Below are positions 57,101 through 64,000 of a DNA stretch of 64,000 nt, in pieces. This stretch comes from Streptacidiphilus sp. PB12-B1b. GTDB lineage: Bacteria > Actinomycetota > Actinomycetes > Streptomycetales > Streptomycetaceae. The translations under genes and the position numbers were made by a program. The number at the start of each line of letters is the position of its first letter. Position 1 is the stretch's first letter. Below the pieces are notes generated by a model, which made no database searches, was not told where the DNA came from, and saw only the letters and a list, made by a program, of their open reading frames with translations. Location of the stretch: contig NZ_CP048405.1 of assembly GCF_014084125.1 (NCBI RefSeq), forward strand, positions 3,100,001 through 3,164,000, written 5' to 3'.

Positions 57101-57214
57101 GTGATGCGGCCTCCCAATCCTGCGTACCGTGCCCGGGCTGCGGGCGGTTGCGTTCTCCGCGCGTTGGAACCGGCGCGCTGGGGTTGACAGTCAGGAAACT
57201 GAAGTGGCTGACGC

Positions 57215-57239
57215 GTACCCGGCGCCCCCGGGGGCAAAC
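57215..57239 (-). promoter_or_regulatory. SigB-like promoter, GTTT-N15-GGGTAC
   Basis: Minus strand GTTT (57239-57236), 15 bases, GGGTAC (57220-57215), aimed at the membrane protein gene ending at 56708. It is the best-matching SigB-type site in the window. The rest of 57101-57489 holds only this and the DeoR operator region; I see no gene in it. Confidence 0.65.
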
Positions 57240-57418
57240 TCCGCCGCGATCGGCGCATCCCACAGCATCCGGGCAGGGATCGCCCGCAACCAGGCCCGGG
57301 CCGCCCGGGCAGGGACGCCGCGGGCCGCCCCGGCGCTGCGACTCCCCCCCTCCGGATCCGGGCACGATCGGCCAATCTGTTGCCCGTAATGGGGCACCAC
57401 CCGGCTCGGGGAGGACGG

Positions 57419-57463
57419 TATAAATCTCTCGCGGGCACATTCGGGCTTCGGATGCCCGAATGT
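57419..57463 (+). promoter_or_regulatory. Promoter and operator of the DeoR regulator gene
   Basis: TATAAA (57419-57424) is the likely -10. It is followed by ACATTCGGGC (57437-57446) and its exact complement GCCCGAATGT (57454-57463), spaced by 7 bases. This 10-bp inverted repeat straddles the expected transcript start and is a strong operator candidate for the DeoR protein. Confidence 0.65.
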
Positions 57464-57489
57464 CTGACGAGGGATCAGGGCGGTTGTTC

Positions 57490-58251
57490 ATGAGGGCAGA
57501 AGAGCGGCAGCGCCGTATCCTCCTCCTGGCCCGCCAGGAGGGGAGCGTCGAAGTCGCGGTCGCGGCAGCCGACTTCGGGGTCGCGCTGGAGACCATCCGG
57601 CGGGATCTCAACGAACTGGAGCGCAGGGGGCTGGTCCGCCGTACCCACGGCGGCGCCTATCCCGTCGAGAGCGCGGGCTTCGAGACCAATCTGGCCCAGC
57701 GGGTCACGCTCCACGTGGAGAACAAGCGCCGTATCGCCGCCGAGGCGGTGGGCCTGCTCGGCGACGCGGAGACCGTGTTCGTGGACGAGGGCTACACGCC
57801 GCAGATCCTCGCCGCGCTGCTGCCCACCGACCGGCCGCTGACCATCGTCACCGCCTCGCTGTCCACCGCGGCCGCCATCGCCGACTCCAGCAACACCACC
57901 GTGCTGCTGCTGGGCGGCAGGGTGCGGGCGCGCACCCTGGCGACCGTCGGCTCCTGGGCCTGCGCGATGCTCTCGGGTTTCGTCATCGACCTGGCCTACC
58001 TGGGGTCGAACGGCATCTCCCGGGAGTTCGGCCTCACCACACCCGACCCGGTGGTGGCGGACGTCAAGGCCAAGGCACTGGAAGTGTCACGGAGACGGAT
58101 CTTCATGGGGGACCACAGCAAGTTCGGCGCCAGCAGTTTCTGCCGCTTCGCCGAGGTCTCCGACTTCGAGGCGATCGTCACCGACACCGGACTGTCCAGT
58201 GCCGAAGCCCAGCGCTACTCCCTGATGGGCCCCCACGTCATCCGGGTCTGA
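57490..58251 (+). CDS. DeoR/GlpR-family sugar regulator
   Basis: 253 residues from ATG 57490 (alternative ATG 57460 lies inside the operator). MRAEERQRRILLLARQEGSV and the helix-turn-helix VALETIRRDLNELERRGLVRRTHGG are typical, followed by the sugar-phosphate sensing domain (VTASLSTAAAIADSS; GDHSKFGASSF). It should repress the polyol operon that starts 117 bp downstream, and release on binding a phosphorylated ketose, the product of the kinase encoded at 62681. Confidence 0.93.
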   Translation: MRAEERQRRILLLARQEGSVEVAVAAADFGVALETIRRDLNELERRGLVRRTHGGAYPVESAGFETNLAQRVTLHVENKRRIAAEAVGLLGDAETVFVDEGYTPQILAALLPTDRPLTIVTASLSTAAAIADSSNTTVLLLGGRVRARTLATVGSWACAMLSGFVIDLAYLGSNGISREFGLTTPDPVVADVKAKALEVSRRRIFMGDHSKFGASSFCRFAEVSDFEAIVTDTGLSSAEAQRYSLMGPHVIRV

Positions 58252-58368
58252 CGCCCCCACACCACCACCCGTACGGCGCCGTTGCGACGCGCGCCCAGCC
58301 GACCATGCCCGCAGCGGGCCCCTCCCGGCCCGCTCCCCGTGAACCGACCGAGGACCGAAGGAAACACC

Positions 58369-59739
58369 ATGCCACCCAGCAACTCCCTCCTGCGCAGAAC
58401 CGCTCCGATCGGGGCCGTGGTGCTCTGCGGCGCCCTGCTGGCCGCCTGCAGCGGCGCCGGCGGCTCCGCCGGGACCGCCTCCGGCTCGTCGGACTCCATC
58501 AACGTGCTGATGGTCAACAACCAGCAGATGCTGGACCTGCAGAAGCTGACGGCCCAGTACTTCACCAAGTCCACCGGCATCAAGGTCAACTTCACCGTGC
58601 TGCCCGAGGACGACGTGCGGGACAAGGTCACCCAGGACTTCTCCAGCCAGGCCGGGCAGTACGACGTGGCGACCATCAGCAACTACGAGACGCCGTTCTT
58701 CGCCAAGGACGGCTGGCTGTCCCCGCTCAGCTCGGACGCCCGGTCCGACACGGCCTTCGACCAGAGCGACATCCTGCCCAACATCCAGCAGTCGCTGACC
58801 TACAAGGGCCAGATCTACGCCGAGCCCTTCTACGGCGAGTCGTCCTTCCTGATGTACCGCAAGGACGTCTTCGCGGCCAAGCACCTGACCATGCCGGCCC
58901 ACCCGACCTGGCAGCAGGTCGCCGCCCTGGCGGCCGAGGCCGACGGCGCCCAGTCCGGGATGAAGGGCATATGCCTGCGCGGCCAGCCCGGCTGGGGCGA
59001 GGTGATCGCGCCGCTGACGACCGTGGTGAACACCATGGGCGGCACCTGGTTCAACGACAACTGGCAGGCCCAGCTGACCAGTCCGGCGTTCGAGCAGGCC
59101 ACCGAGTTCTACGTCGACCTGGTCCGCGCCCACGGCGAGGCCGGCGCCGCCCAGGACGGCTTCACCGAGTGCCTGAACGACATGGAGCAGAGCAAGGTCG
59201 CCATGTGGTACGACGCCACCTCCGCGGCCGGCTCGCTGGAGGGCAAGGGCTCGCCGGTGGCCGGGAAGATCGGCTACGTGCCCGCCCCGGTCGACCAGAC
59301 CAAGAGCTCCGGCTGGCTGTACACCTGGGCCTGGGGCATCCAGAAGGCGAGCAAGCACCAGACCGACGCCTGGAAGTTCGTCTCCTGGGCGTCCAGCAAG
59401 CAGTACGAGGACCTGGTCGGCACGACCCTCGGCTGGGCGTCCGTCCCGGCCGGCAAGCGCGCCTCGACCTACTCCGACCCCGGCTACCTGAGCGCGGCCT
59501 CCGCCTTCGCCGGGCCCACCCTGACCGCGCTGAACGCCGCCAACCCGCAGGACCCGGGCGTGCAGCCGCGGCCCGCCCCGGGCATCCAGTTCGTGGGCAT
59601 CCCCGAGTTCGAGGACCTGGGCACCCAGGTCTCGCAGCTGATCAGCGACGCCATCGCCGGGCAGATCAGCGTGGGCACGGCGCTGAAGAACAGCCAGGCC
59701 CTGGCCGCGAAGGTCGGCGCCCGGTATGCGGGCCACTGA
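58369..59739 (+). CDS. Polyol/sugar ABC transporter substrate-binding lipoprotein
   Basis: 456 residues. The lipoprotein signal ends LLAAC (Cys27). ABC solute-binding family 1 features follow: DVATISNYETPFFAKDGWL, EPFYGESSFLMYRKDVF, MWYDATSAAGSLEG and AWGIQKASKHQTDAWKFVSW. Closest in kind to SmoE/MtlE-type polyol binding proteins. ATG 58369 (CGAAGGAAAC). First structural gene of the operon; two permeases follow. Confidence 0.93.
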   Translation: MPPSNSLLRRTAPIGAVVLCGALLAACSGAGGSAGTASGSSDSINVLMVNNQQMLDLQKLTAQYFTKSTGIKVNFTVLPEDDVRDKVTQDFSSQAGQYDVATISNYETPFFAKDGWLSPLSSDARSDTAFDQSDILPNIQQSLTYKGQIYAEPFYGESSFLMYRKDVFAAKHLTMPAHPTWQQVAALAAEADGAQSGMKGICLRGQPGWGEVIAPLTTVVNTMGGTWFNDNWQAQLTSPAFEQATEFYVDLVRAHGEAGAAQDGFTECLNDMEQSKVAMWYDATSAAGSLEGKGSPVAGKIGYVPAPVDQTKSSGWLYTWAWGIQKASKHQTDAWKFVSWASSKQYEDLVGTTLGWASVPAGKRASTYSDPGYLSAASAFAGPTLTALNAANPQDPGVQPRPAPGIQFVGIPEFEDLGTQVSQLISDAIAGQISVGTALKNSQALAAKVGARYAGH

Positions 59740-59757
59740 CGACACCAGAAGGCACCC

Positions 59758-60726
59758 ATGAGTACTCCCTCGATCACCCGGACCGCCCGCGTCCCCCGGG
59801 CCCGCCGCTCCGGCGCACCCGCCGAGTCGGGCAGGCAGCGCGGCGCGTGGGCCCGGCGGGCCCCGCTGCTGCCCGCCCTGATCTTCATGATCGTCGTCAC
59901 CCAACTCCCCTTCGTGGGAACGCTGGTGATCTCCTTCATGCGCTGGAACGCCCTCGATCCGGACGATGTCGGCTTCGGCGGCCTGACCAACTACACCAAC
60001 GCGTTCCGTGATCCGGCGCTGCGCTCCGCCATCCTCACCACCGTCGAACTGACCGTCACGGTCGTGCTGGTGAGCCTGGTGCTGGGCCTCGGCCTGGCGC
60101 TGCTGCTCGACCGGCGCTTCCTGGGGCGCGGCATCGTCCGCACCATGCTGATCACACCGTTCCTGATCGTCCCGGTCGCCTCCGCCCTGCTGTGGAAGGA
60201 CGCCATCTACAACGCCTCCTTCGGGCTCGTCGACGGCCTGCTCAGCTGGGTGTGGAAGCTGTTCGGCAGCACCCACCCGCCCCAGCCGGACCTGCTCACC
60301 AGCTTCCCGCTGGCCTCGGTCGAGGCGTCCCTGGTGTGGCAGTGGACCCCGTTCATGATGCTGATCCTGCTGGCCGGGCTGCAGAGCCGGCCCACCGACG
60401 TCGTCGAGGCGGCCCGGGTGGACGGCGCGGGCACCTGGCAGGTGTTCCGCTACCTCACCTTTCCGCACCTGCGTCGCTACCTGGAACTCGCCGCGCTGCT
60501 CGGCAGCATCTACGTGGTCCAGAACTTCGACGCGGTCTTCACCCTGACCTCCGGCGGCCTGGGGACGGCCAACCTCCCGTACGCCGTCTACCAGACCTTC
60601 TACGCGGGCCACGACTACGGCGAGGCGTCGGCGGAGGGCGTGATCGTGGTCGTCCTCTCCCTGGCCATCGCCACCTTCGCCCTGCGGACAGTCTCCTCGC
60701 TGTTCCGAGAGGAGTCCCTGTCATGA
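59758..60726 (+). CDS. Carbohydrate ABC permease (MalF-like)
   Basis: 322 residues, six helices; the EAA loop EAARVDGAGTWQVFRYLTFP docks to the ATPase. An unusual Arg/Pro-rich 40 residues precede helix 1. The stop overlaps the start of the second permease (ATGA). Together with the partner it forms the channel for the polyol captured by the lipoprotein. Confidence 0.93.
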   Translation: MSTPSITRTARVPRARRSGAPAESGRQRGAWARRAPLLPALIFMIVVTQLPFVGTLVISFMRWNALDPDDVGFGGLTNYTNAFRDPALRSAILTTVELTVTVVLVSLVLGLGLALLLDRRFLGRGIVRTMLITPFLIVPVASALLWKDAIYNASFGLVDGLLSWVWKLFGSTHPPQPDLLTSFPLASVEASLVWQWTPFMMLILLAGLQSRPTDVVEAARVDGAGTWQVFRYLTFPHLRRYLELAALLGSIYVVQNFDAVFTLTSGGLGTANLPYAVYQTFYAGHDYGEASAEGVIVVVLSLAIATFALRTVSSLFREESLS

Positions 60727-61619
60727 CTGCGGCCACTGTCCCCCCGTCCGCCCGCGCGACCGTCCACGCCAGTCGGCCCGGCCGCCACTCCCGGGCCGCG
60801 CGCCGCAACGGCCGGCTGCTGAGCCTGCTGGCCTGGGCCTGCGGCACGCTGTTCCTGCTGCCGTTCGCCTGGATGGTGCTCACCTCCCTGCACAGCGAAC
60901 CGGCGGCGGCGACCAACCCGCCCAGCTTCACCGCCCCGCTCACACTCCAGGGGTACCGGGAGTTCTTCGGCGCCGGCACCGGGGTGAGCCCCTGGCCGCC
61001 GCTGATCAACTCCCTGACCGCAAGCGTCGGTTCGACGCTGCTGGTGCTGGTCCTGGCGATCCCGGCCGCCTACGCGCTGTCGATCAGGCCGGTGCGCAAG
61101 TGGACGGACGTCATGTTCTTCTTCCTGTCCACCAAGATGCTCCCGGCGGTGGCGGCCCTGCTGCCGCTGTACCTGATCGCGCAGCACGCCGGCCTGCTGG
61201 ACAACATCTGGCTGCTGGTCGTCCTCTACACCTCGATGAACCTCCCGATCGCGGTGTGGATGATGCGCTCCTTCCTCTCCGAGGTCCCCAAGGAGATCCT
61301 GGAGGCCGCCTCCATCGACGGCGCCGGACTGCTCACCACCCTGGTCCGGATCGTGGCGCCGGTGGCCGCCCCCGGCATCGCCGCCACCGCGCTGATCTCC
61401 TTCATCTTCAGCTGGAACGAACTGCTGTTCGCACAAGTGCTGACCGGCGTCGTGGCGGGCACCGCGCCGGTGTTCCTCACCGGCTTCGTCACCAGCGAAG
61501 GCCTGTTCCTGGCCAAGCTGTGCGCCGCCGCCGTCTGCGTCTCCCTGCCGGTGCTCGCCGCCGGCTTCGCTGCCCAGGACAAGCTCGTCCAGGGCCTCTC
61601 CCTTGGGGCAGTCAAATGA
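60723..61619 (+). CDS. Carbohydrate ABC permease (MalG-like)
   Basis: 298 residues, six helices, EAA loop EAASIDGAGLLTTLVRIVAP. It is coupled to the MalF-like gene and to the alcohol dehydrogenase gene behind it. No ABC ATPase gene lies in the operon, so a shared multi-sugar ATPase (MsiK in Streptomyces) must power it. Confidence 0.93.
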   Translation: MTAATVPPSARATVHASRPGRHSRAARRNGRLLSLLAWACGTLFLLPFAWMVLTSLHSEPAAATNPPSFTAPLTLQGYREFFGAGTGVSPWPPLINSLTASVGSTLLVLVLAIPAAYALSIRPVRKWTDVMFFFLSTKMLPAVAALLPLYLIAQHAGLLDNIWLLVVLYTSMNLPIAVWMMRSFLSEVPKEILEAASIDGAGLLTTLVRIVAPVAAPGIAATALISFIFSWNELLFAQVLTGVVAGTAPVFLTGFVTSEGLFLAKLCAAAVCVSLPVLAAGFAAQDKLVQGLSLGAVK

Positions 61620-62605
61620 AAGCAGCCGTCATCAGCGCGCCCGGTGTCGTGGCCATCGAGTCGGTCGACGATCCCGCGCCCGGCCCCCGCGACGTCGTCG
61701 TCAAGGTCTCCGTGTGCGGCCTGTGCGGCACCGACCTGCACATCCTCCAGGGCGAGTTCGCCCCCACCCTGCCGATCGTCCCGGGGCACGAGTTCGCCGG
61801 TGAGATCGTCGCCGTCGGCGCCGAGGTCACCGGGCTGGCGACCGGCGACCGGGTCGCGGTCGACCCGTCGCTCTACTGCCACGAGTGCCACTACTGCCGC
61901 ATCGGCCGCAACAACCTCTGCGAGCGCTGGGCCGCGATCGGGGTCACCGTGCCCGGCGGGGCCGCCGAGTACGCCGTCGCCCCCGCCGCCAACTGCGTCA
62001 AACTGCCCGACCACGTCCGCACCGAGGACGCCGCCCTCATAGAACCGCTCTCCTGCGCGGTGCGCGGCTACGACATCCTGCGCAGCAGGCTCGCCTCCCA
62101 CGTGCTCATCTACGGCTCCGGCACGATGGGCCTGATGATGCTGGAACTGGCCAAGCGCACCGGCGCGGCAAGCGTGGACGTGGTCGACATCAACGCCGAC
62201 CGGCTCGCCACCGCGCGGCTGCTGGGCTGCTCCGGGACCGCGACCTCGGCCGACGAGATCCAGCGCCCGCGCGGCTGGGACGTGGTCATCGACGCCACCG
62301 GCAACGAGCAGGCCATCCAGGACGCCCTGGGCAGGGTCGGCAAGGGCGGCACCTACCTGCAGTTCGGCGTGGCCAACTACGCTGCGCGCACCACCATCGA
62401 GCCCTACCGCATCTACAACGAGGAGATCACCATCACCGGCTCCATGGCCGTCCTGCACAGCTACGAACGCGCGGCGGACCTCTTCGCCACCGGCGTGCTG
62501 GACCCGGAGGTCTTCATCAGCGACCGGCTCCCGCTGGACGACTACGCCGCCGCGCTCCAGCAGTTCCAGGCGGGCAAGGGCCGCAAGATCCTGGTGACGC
62601 CCTGA
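61616..62605 (+). CDS. Zinc-dependent polyol/sorbitol dehydrogenase
   Basis: 329 residues. Catalytic Zn: Cys37 in VCGLCGTDLH, GHEFAGE (His58-Glu59); structural Zn Cys in YCHECHYCRIGRNNLC. NAD site near GSGTMGLMMLELAK. It should oxidise the imported polyol to a ketose. ATG 61616 overlaps the permease stop. The final KILVTP is typical of this family. Confidence 0.93.
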   Translation: MKAAVISAPGVVAIESVDDPAPGPRDVVVKVSVCGLCGTDLHILQGEFAPTLPIVPGHEFAGEIVAVGAEVTGLATGDRVAVDPSLYCHECHYCRIGRNNLCERWAAIGVTVPGGAAEYAVAPAANCVKLPDHVRTEDAALIEPLSCAVRGYDILRSRLASHVLIYGSGTMGLMMLELAKRTGAASVDVVDINADRLATARLLGCSGTATSADEIQRPRGWDVVIDATGNEQAIQDALGRVGKGGTYLQFGVANYAARTTIEPYRIYNEEITITGSMAVLHSYERAADLFATGVLDPEVFISDRLPLDDYAAALQQFQAGKGRKILVTP

Positions 62606-62680
62606 CCCGGCCCTCACCCGGCCCTGACCCCGCCCCTGCCCGCGACAGCCGGGGCGGCCGTCCGCCCCGAAGGAGCACGT

Positions 62681-63673
62681 ATGCAGTCGACCCCACCGCC
62701 GACCCTGGTCGTCGGCGAGGCACTCACCGACATCCTGGTGGACCCCGGCGGCCGCCGGCAGGCCCACCCGGGCGGCAGCCCGGTCAATGTGGCGCTGGGC
62801 GTGGCCCGGCTCGGCCACCCCGTGCAGCTGGCCACCCGGGTGGGCACCGACCCCTTCGGCGAGGCGCTCCAACGCCACCTGCGGGACGGCGGGGTGCGGC
62901 TCACCGAGGGGTCCGTCGTCGATGCCCCGACCTCCACCGCGACCGCCACCCTCGACGCCCGGGGCGCGGCCGCCTACCGGTTCGACATCACCTGGTCGCT
63001 GCCGCCCTCCGCCACCGCGCCCGCCCGCACCGGAGCCGTCGCCCACCTGCACACCGGATCGATCGCCACCGCGCTCGAACCGGGCGCCGCGCAGGTGCGG
63101 GCCGCCGTCGAGGCGGCCCGGGCCACGGCCACCGTCTCCTACGACCCGAACATCCGGCCCCCGCTGCTGCGCTCCGCCGACGGGGAACGGCCGGGCGTCG
63201 AGGCGCTGGTCGCCGCCGCTGACGTGGTCAAGGCCAGCGACGAGGACCTGGCCTGGCTCTACCCCGGACGCGACCCCCGGGAGGCGGCTGCCGCCTGGGC
63301 CCGCAGCGGCCCCGCGCTGGTCGTGCTGACCCGGGGAGCCGAGGGCGCCACGGCCTTCTGGGACGGCGGCCTGCGCGAGGTCCCGCCGATCCCGGTCCGG
63401 GTCGTGGACACCGTGGGCGCGGGCGACGCCTTCATGGCGGGCCTGATCAGCGGACTCCTCCAGGCCGGGATGCTGGGTCCCGGGCCCGCCCCCCGCGCCC
63501 GGCTCCGGGCTGCGGTCGGCCGGACCCGGGCGGCCGACGAGGTGGTCGCGGCGCTGTCCCTGGCCGCCCGGGCGGCCGCCGTCACCTGCACCCGCCCGGG
63601 CGCCGACCCGCCGAGCCGGGAGCAGCTGCGCGCGGGCGCGGGCGCGGCCACCGGCCCGGTCGGCGGCCGCTGA
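62681..63673 (+). CDS. PfkB/ribokinase-family sugar kinase
   Basis: 330 residues. NVALGVARLGHPVQLATRVGTDPFGEAL (substrate lid) and DTVGAGDAFMAGLISGLL (catalytic Asp in GAGD, near residue 250) identify a PfkB kinase of the fructokinase type. It should phosphorylate the ketose made by the dehydrogenase. ATG 62681 follows GAAGGAGCACGT. Last gene of the operon. The C-terminal 40 residues are Arg/Gly-rich. Confidence 0.93.
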   Translation: MQSTPPPTLVVGEALTDILVDPGGRRQAHPGGSPVNVALGVARLGHPVQLATRVGTDPFGEALQRHLRDGGVRLTEGSVVDAPTSTATATLDARGAAAYRFDITWSLPPSATAPARTGAVAHLHTGSIATALEPGAAQVRAAVEAARATATVSYDPNIRPPLLRSADGERPGVEALVAAADVVKASDEDLAWLYPGRDPREAAAAWARSGPALVVLTRGAEGATAFWDGGLREVPPIPVRVVDTVGAGDAFMAGLISGLLQAGMLGPGPAPRARLRAAVGRTRAADEVVAALSLAARAAAVTCTRPGADPPSREQLRAGAGAATGPVGGR

Positions 63674-63739
63674 CGGACGTCGCCCGGCCGGCTCCCGGCC
63701 CGGGCGGCTTCCCGGACCGGGCGGCCGGAGCCGTCCGGG

Positions 63740-64000
63740 TCAGCGGGTGGCCCGGGCAGCTCGCTCCGGGTGCAGCGCGTCGACGACCAGGTCGAGCAGG
63801 CGTCCGGTCTGGTCCAGGGTGCTGTTGGTGGCCGTGGACATGAACACCCCGAGCAGGACCGCGGTGACGTCGTCGGGCTCGACGTCCGCGCGGAGCACGC
63901 CCGCCTCGGCCCCGGCGGTGAGGATCGTCCCGATCGCAGCGGTGATGCGCTCCCGGGTGGTCGGCGTGGCAATGCGCCCCGAGGCCCAGCCCGCGCGCAG
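63740..64000 (-). CDS. TetR regulator, C-terminal part (start outside window)
   Basis: 86 residues of a TetR ligand-binding domain: TTRERITAAIGTILTAGAEAG, EPDDVTAVLLGVFMSTAT and LDLVVDALHPER, which match TetR_C_33/SbtR-like C-termini. The minus frame is open from the window end to the TGA at 63740-63742. The DNA-binding part lies beyond the window. It converges on the kinase gene. Confidence 0.82.
   Translation of the reverse strand: MRAGWASGRIATPTTRERITAAIGTILTAGAEAGVLRADVEPDDVTAVLLGVFMSTATNSTLDQTGRLLDLVVDALHPERAARATR

Overview
The window is very GC-rich, with almost every third codon position G or C, GTG starts, AGGAGG-type ribosome binding sites, Streptomyces-restricted families (DUF6479, DUF5709, DUF6328, DUF3099), an F420-dependent LLM enzyme and a sugar importer with no ATPase of its own. 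This points to a Streptomycetaceae actinomycete (Streptomyces, Kitasatospora or Streptacidiphilus). It reads as accessory or chromosome-arm territory: many TetR regulators, small stress proteins, one RiPP locus and several broken genes. I saw no rRNA, tRNA, CRISPR array, IS element or integrase.

Layout. 1-6.7 kb: end of an O-methyltransferase; MFS exporter with TetR; a cobalamin riboswitch ahead of a NiCoT cobalt/nickel permease; the scar of a siderophore ABC operon (binding protein joined to the tail of its ATPase); TetR with an SDR. 6.7-9.1 kb: DHA2-type MFS exporter with TetR. 9.2-12.4 kb: a minimal class II lanthipeptide locus (precursor plus LanM). 12.5-18.7 kb: oxidoreductase/HxlR pair, secreted small protein, a frameshifted DNA-binding-like gene with a hexanucleotide repeat, a DUF3533 membrane protein, and an oxidoreductase with TetR. 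18.8-23.5 kb: htpG and small envelope proteins. 23.6-26.7 kb: a tightly coupled four-gene cassette (acyl-CoA dehydrogenase, PIG-L deacetylase, NodS-like methyltransferase, glycosyltransferase). Divergent from it, 26.9-35.7 kb is a redox operon (ThDP enzyme, membrane protein, gluconate dehydrogenase subunit 3-like, GMC oxidoreductase, enolase-superfamily enzyme), then DUF2231-Rieske, HAD and LLM genes. 36-57 kb is a stress island: YbdK ligase, DDAH, heme-oxygenase-like protein, CDGSH, hemerythrin, PAS/GAF/PP2C phosphatase, STAS protein, CYTH-CHAD, PRC-barrel and DksA-like proteins, tiny hydrophobic proteins and a YhgE/ATPase pair, ending with a secreted double-malectin protein. 57.4-63.7 kb: a DeoR-controlled polyol uptake and oxidation operon. 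The window ends in a partial TetR.

Two themes link the genes. Eight intergenic sites share the architecture GNNT-15 bp-GGGTA(C/G), which resembles the Streptomyces SigB-family stress promoter, and they sit in front of stress-type genes between 21.7 and 57.2 kb. Separately, three loci (4.07-5.29 kb, 14.95-15.46 kb, 51.66-52.69 kb) are interrupted by frameshifts or a deletion. These are either real decay or sequence errors and should be checked against reads before being called pseudogenes.
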